DNA of 64,000 bases from Bhargavaea cecembensis DSE10. Its GTDB lineage: Bacteria; Bacillota; Bacilli; Bacillales_A; Planococcaceae. Shown piece after piece: positions 61,735 through 64,000 of this stretch. The position numbers and the translations under genes are program-made. The notes beneath the pieces are model-generated. The model did no database searches. It saw only the letters and a list, made by a program, of their open reading frames with translations, and was not told the DNA's origin. Each line of letters starts with the position of its first letter. Within the stretch, counting starts at the first letter, position 1. Where the stretch lies: the NCBI RefSeq assembly GCF_000348905.1, contig NZ_AOFT01000002.1, positions 1 to 64,000 on the forward strand. Direction: 5' to 3'.

Positions 61735-61767
61735 ACGGCCGGCTCCCGCCTGATGGGAGCCGGCCGT
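61735..61767 (-). terminator. Intercistronic hairpin between dnaD and nth
   Basis: ACGGCCGGCTCCC/GGGAGCCGGCCGT is a perfect 13-bp stem with a 7-nt loop. The T tract is only three bases on the minus strand, so it may attenuate or protect RNA rather than stop all transcription into nth. Confidence 0.65.
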
Positions 61768-61786
61768 CCGGTTGTTGGTCTGCGGG

Positions 61787-62497
61787 TCAGTCGCGTTCTT
61801 CCAGCCAGTTGTAGAACGGGACTTTCCGTTTGGTTTCATTGCCGGATGCGTGCCGCGGCGGCTGGGACTGTCCGCGGAAATTCCGCGCTTCCCCTTCCGC
61901 CTCCTGGACGGTCCGGATATTTTTCTTTTTCCACTCGAAGAGGATCCGGTCGATATAGCGGAGGCTCACCTTCCGCGCAATCACCGCTTCACGGAGTGCC
62001 GCCTTGATCAGGTCAGCGGAATGGCCATCCTGATCAAACCACATCGAGATTGTCTCACATTCCATCGGGGAAAGCAGCCGGCCGAACTCCTGCTCGAACA
62101 GGGCGAAAATCTCCCCTTCTTCCGCCTGGCGGCTTTCTTCCTCCTTGCCGGAGCATCCGAGCACCTGCGCATCGACGAGGCGTGTCCAGAGCGGCTGGAG
62201 GCTGTAGTTTTCATTCAGCACGCCGTTTTCATCCATCGTCCGCTCGATCGTCAGGAATCCTGACTGCATCAGGCGCTGCAGGCCGTGGCCGATTTCCTCA
62301 CCGGACAGCGACATCCTCGCAGAAATGTCCGACGGTCCGGGAAGGCCCTGGCCGTCTTCAGCAAACGACATCAGCTGCATGACGAGCATGGCATCGAGGT
62401 CGCGGATGCCGAGCTGCTTATAAGAGCTAAAAAAGAGCTGGGAAATGGAGACATTCCCCTGCTCAATCCAGATGCGGAGCCGATCCTGACTGTTCAC
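61787..62497 (-). CDS. dnaD: DNA replication initiation protein DnaD
   Basis: A 236-residue primosomal protein. An N-terminal winged-helix DDBH1 domain (about 1-110) is followed by a C-terminal DDBH2 domain (about 125-195). The conserved WFDQDGHSADLIKAALREAVIARKVSLRYIDRILFEWKKKNI segment (YxxxIL-W type) is near residues 155-195. It helps load helicase at oriC and stalled forks. GTG at 62497 is the start because AAGGAGG lies 8 nt upstream. It follows asnS by 23 nt. Confidence 0.94.
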   Translation of the reverse strand: MNSQDRLRIWIEQGNVSISQLFFSSYKQLGIRDLDAMLVMQLMSFAEDGQGLPGPSDISARMSLSGEEIGHGLQRLMQSGFLTIERTMDENGVLNENYSLQPLWTRLVDAQVLGCSGKEEESRQAEEGEIFALFEQEFGRLLSPMECETISMWFDQDGHSADLIKAALREAVIARKVSLRYIDRILFEWKKKNIRTVQEAEGEARNFRGQSQPPRHASGNETKRKVPFYNWLEERD

Positions 62498-62520
62498 CGA
62501 ATCAACCTCCTTCATCTTCA

Positions 62521-63816
62521 TCATGGGTAGAGCCTGTTCAGCAGACGCGGGAACGGAATCGCTTCGCGCACGTGTTCCGCGCCGGAAATCCATGCGACCG
62601 TCCGCTCAAGCCCGAGACCGAAGCCGGAGTGCGGCACGGAGCCCTGCTTGCGGAGTTCGAGATACCACGCGTAAGCTTCAGGGTCGAGCTGGTGCTCTTC
62701 GATCCGCTGCTTAAGGAGCTCATAGTCGTGGATCCGCTCGGAGCCGCCGACGATTTCGCCGTAGCCTTCTGGCGCGATCAGGTCCGCGCAGAGCACGACA
62801 TCGTCCCGGTCAGGATGCGGCTGCATGTAGAACGGCTTGATCGCCGTCGGATAATTGACGATGAATACCGGCTTGTCATAGTGTTCGGCGATGGCCGTTT
62901 CGTGAGGAGCGCCGAAGTCGTCCCCCCACTGGATGTCGTCGAAGCCCTTCTCATGGAGGAATTCGATCGCTTCATCATAAGTGATGCGCGGGAACGGCGC
63001 CTGGACCTTCTCGAGTTTCGAAGTATCCCGGCCGAGCACGCCGAGTTCCAGCTTGCAGTTTTTCAGGACGGACTGGACAAGGTGTGCCACATACTGTTCC
63101 TGGACCTCGAGGCTTTCGTCGTGTTCAGTGAATGCCATTTCCGGCTCCATCATCCAGAACTCGATCAGGTGACGGCGGGTCTTGGACTTTTCCGCGCGGA
63201 ATGTCGGGCCGAACGAGAACACCCTGCCCAGTGCCATCGCCGCTGCTTCAAGATGAAGCTGGCCGGACTGGGAGAGGAATGCGTCCTCTTCAAAATATTT
63301 GGTGTGGAACAGTTCCGACGTTCCTTCCGGTGCGGAACCGGTCAGGATCGGCGGATCGATTTTCACGAAGCCGCGGTCATTGAAGAATTCATACGTCGCT
63401 CGGATAATCTCGTTCCGGATCTTCATGATGGCATGCTGCTTCTTGGAACGGAGCCAGAAGTGGCGGTTGTCCATCAGGAATTCGGTGCCGTGTTCTTTTG
63501 GTGTGATCGGATAGTCTTCAGCCTCGCCGATCACTTCGATGCCGGAAACCTGGAGCTCGTAGCCGAATGCGGACCGCTCGTCCTCGACAACGGTGCCGGT
63601 CACATACATCGATGTTTCCTGGTTGATTGATTTCGCCGTGGCGAACAATTCTTCCGGAACATCCGCCTTGACGACGACGCCCTGCACGAAGCCGGAACCG
63701 TCGCGCAGCTGAAGGAAGGCGATCTTCCCGCTCGAGCGCTTGTTCGCGAGCCAGCAGCCGATGCGGACTGTTTCCCCTACATGCTTCGGCATTTCGTTGA
63801 TCATGATTTTATCCAT
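62521..63816 (-). CDS. asnS: Asparagine--tRNA ligase
   Basis: A 431-residue class IIb aminoacyl-tRNA synthetase. The N-terminal OB fold binds the anticodon (about 10-110). Then come class II motif 1 ([17 protein letters not shown]), motif 2 ([21 protein letters not shown]) and motif 3 ([15 protein letters not shown]). It joins asparagine to tRNA-Asn. The ATG at 63816 has GGAGG 8 nt upstream. It lies between aspB and dnaD as in B. subtilis. Confidence 0.96.
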   Translation of the reverse strand: MDKIMINEMPKHVGETVRIGCWLANKRSSGKIAFLQLRDGSGFVQGVVVKADVPEELFATAKSINQETSMYVTGTVVEDERSAFGYELQVSGIEVIGEAEDYPITPKEHGTEFLMDNRHFWLRSKKQHAIMKIRNEIIRATYEFFNDRGFVKIDPPILTGSAPEGTSELFHTKYFEEDAFLSQSGQLHLEAAAMALGRVFSFGPTFRAEKSKTRRHLIEFWMMEPEMAFTEHDESLEVQEQYVAHLVQSVLKNCKLELGVLGRDTSKLEKVQAPFPRITYDEAIEFLHEKGFDDIQWGDDFGAPHETAIAEHYDKPVFIVNYPTAIKPFYMQPHPDRDDVVLCADLIAPEGYGEIVGGSERIHDYELLKQRIEEHQLDPEAYAWYLELRKQGSVPHSGFGLGLERTVAWISGAEHVREAIPFPRLLNRLYP

Positions 63817-63838
63817 AAAGTAAACCTCCGATTTTCGT

Positions 63839-64000
63839 TCAGTCTTGCCAGCGGGCCTCGACAAATTCACGGATCCTCCGGACGGCTTCCTTGAACTGCG
63901 AGAGTTCGGTCGCGTAGCTGAGCCGGATCGTGCCCGGTGCCCCGAAGCCGCTTCCCGGAATCACCGCGACCTTTGCTTCTTCGAGGAGCGCGCGGGCAAA
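63839..64000 (-). CDS. aspB: Aspartate aminotransferase, C-terminal end (partial)
   Basis: The last 53 codons of a pyridoxal-phosphate aminotransferase, cut by the right edge. The segment with [20 protein letters not shown] holds the Arg that binds the substrate alpha-carboxylate in class I aminotransferases. It closely resembles the AspB C-terminus and has the same neighbour (asnS) as in B. subtilis. The stop is 22 nt before the asnS start. Confidence 0.88.
   Translation of the reverse strand, partial: FARALLEEAKVAVIPGSGFGAPGTIRLSYATELSQFKEAVRRIREFVEARWQD

Overview
The window looks like a chromosomal segment of a fairly GC-rich member of the Bacillales. It carries an rRNA operon edge, class B RNase P RNA, strong AGGAGG-type ribosome binding sites, frequent TTG and GTG starts, and long stretches in Bacillus subtilis-like order (RlmL-type methylase/rnpB/gpsB, yprB/yprA/yppE, recU/ponA, nth/dnaD/asnS/aspB). 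The 16S fragment and gene content fit the Planococcaceae, for example a Bhargavaea-like organism, but the genus is an inference.

Layout. Positions 1-420 hold the 5' end of a 16S rRNA gene running off the left edge, with tandem rrn promoters. Positions 1.0-8.7 kb hold a six-gene operon: a glycerol-3-phosphate-type (Ugp) ABC importer plus two cytoplasmic phosphoesterase-like hydrolases. It is preceded by hexamers in 11-bp register resembling a PhoP box and is interrupted by a structured repeat. Positions 8.7-15 kb are accessory: an alpha/beta hydrolase, a type VII secretion LXG-effector module (LXG protein, DUF4176 protein, lipoprotein, membrane protein), a carboxylesterase and a SUKH-PoNi two-domain immunity-type protein. 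Positions 15-28 kb contain a DUF4145-like protein, a ThDP enzyme co-transcribed with a GAF-GAF-PAS-GGDEF-EAL protein, an HPr-kinase-like paralogue, a YcdB-like protein, a NERD-helicase, a small HELGH protein and two GsiB-like stress proteins. Positions 28-32.6 kb are one large bacillopeptidase F-like secreted protease.

Positions 33.3-36.6 kb form an FMN-riboswitch-controlled riboflavin operon in which ribE, ribBA and ribH are intact but ribD is decayed. Next come fabI with a FapR-like operator, a class I amidotransferase, a cold-shock protein, an RNase H-like protein, a phosphoesterase/DUF421 pair and a rhodanese-type sulfurtransferase/double-dynamin (DynA) operon. A DinG-type Fe-S helicase, an ECF sigma/DUF4179 anti-sigma pair and a NERD protein follow. 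The right end (51-64 kb) is core cell-wall, recombination and replication genes, ending in a partial aspartate aminotransferase.

The most unusual feature is a set of four intergenic tandem-repeat arrays: 21 bp x5 at 16.9 kb, 21 bp x5-6 at 45.5 kb, about 51 bp x4 (26-bp half units) at 50.8 kb and 20 bp x11 at 60.8 kb. They lie between transcription units, have no room for CRISPR spacers and are not coding. Together with the decayed ribD, the SUKH-PoNi fusion and an unexplained perfect palindrome in the recU promoter, these are the main leads.
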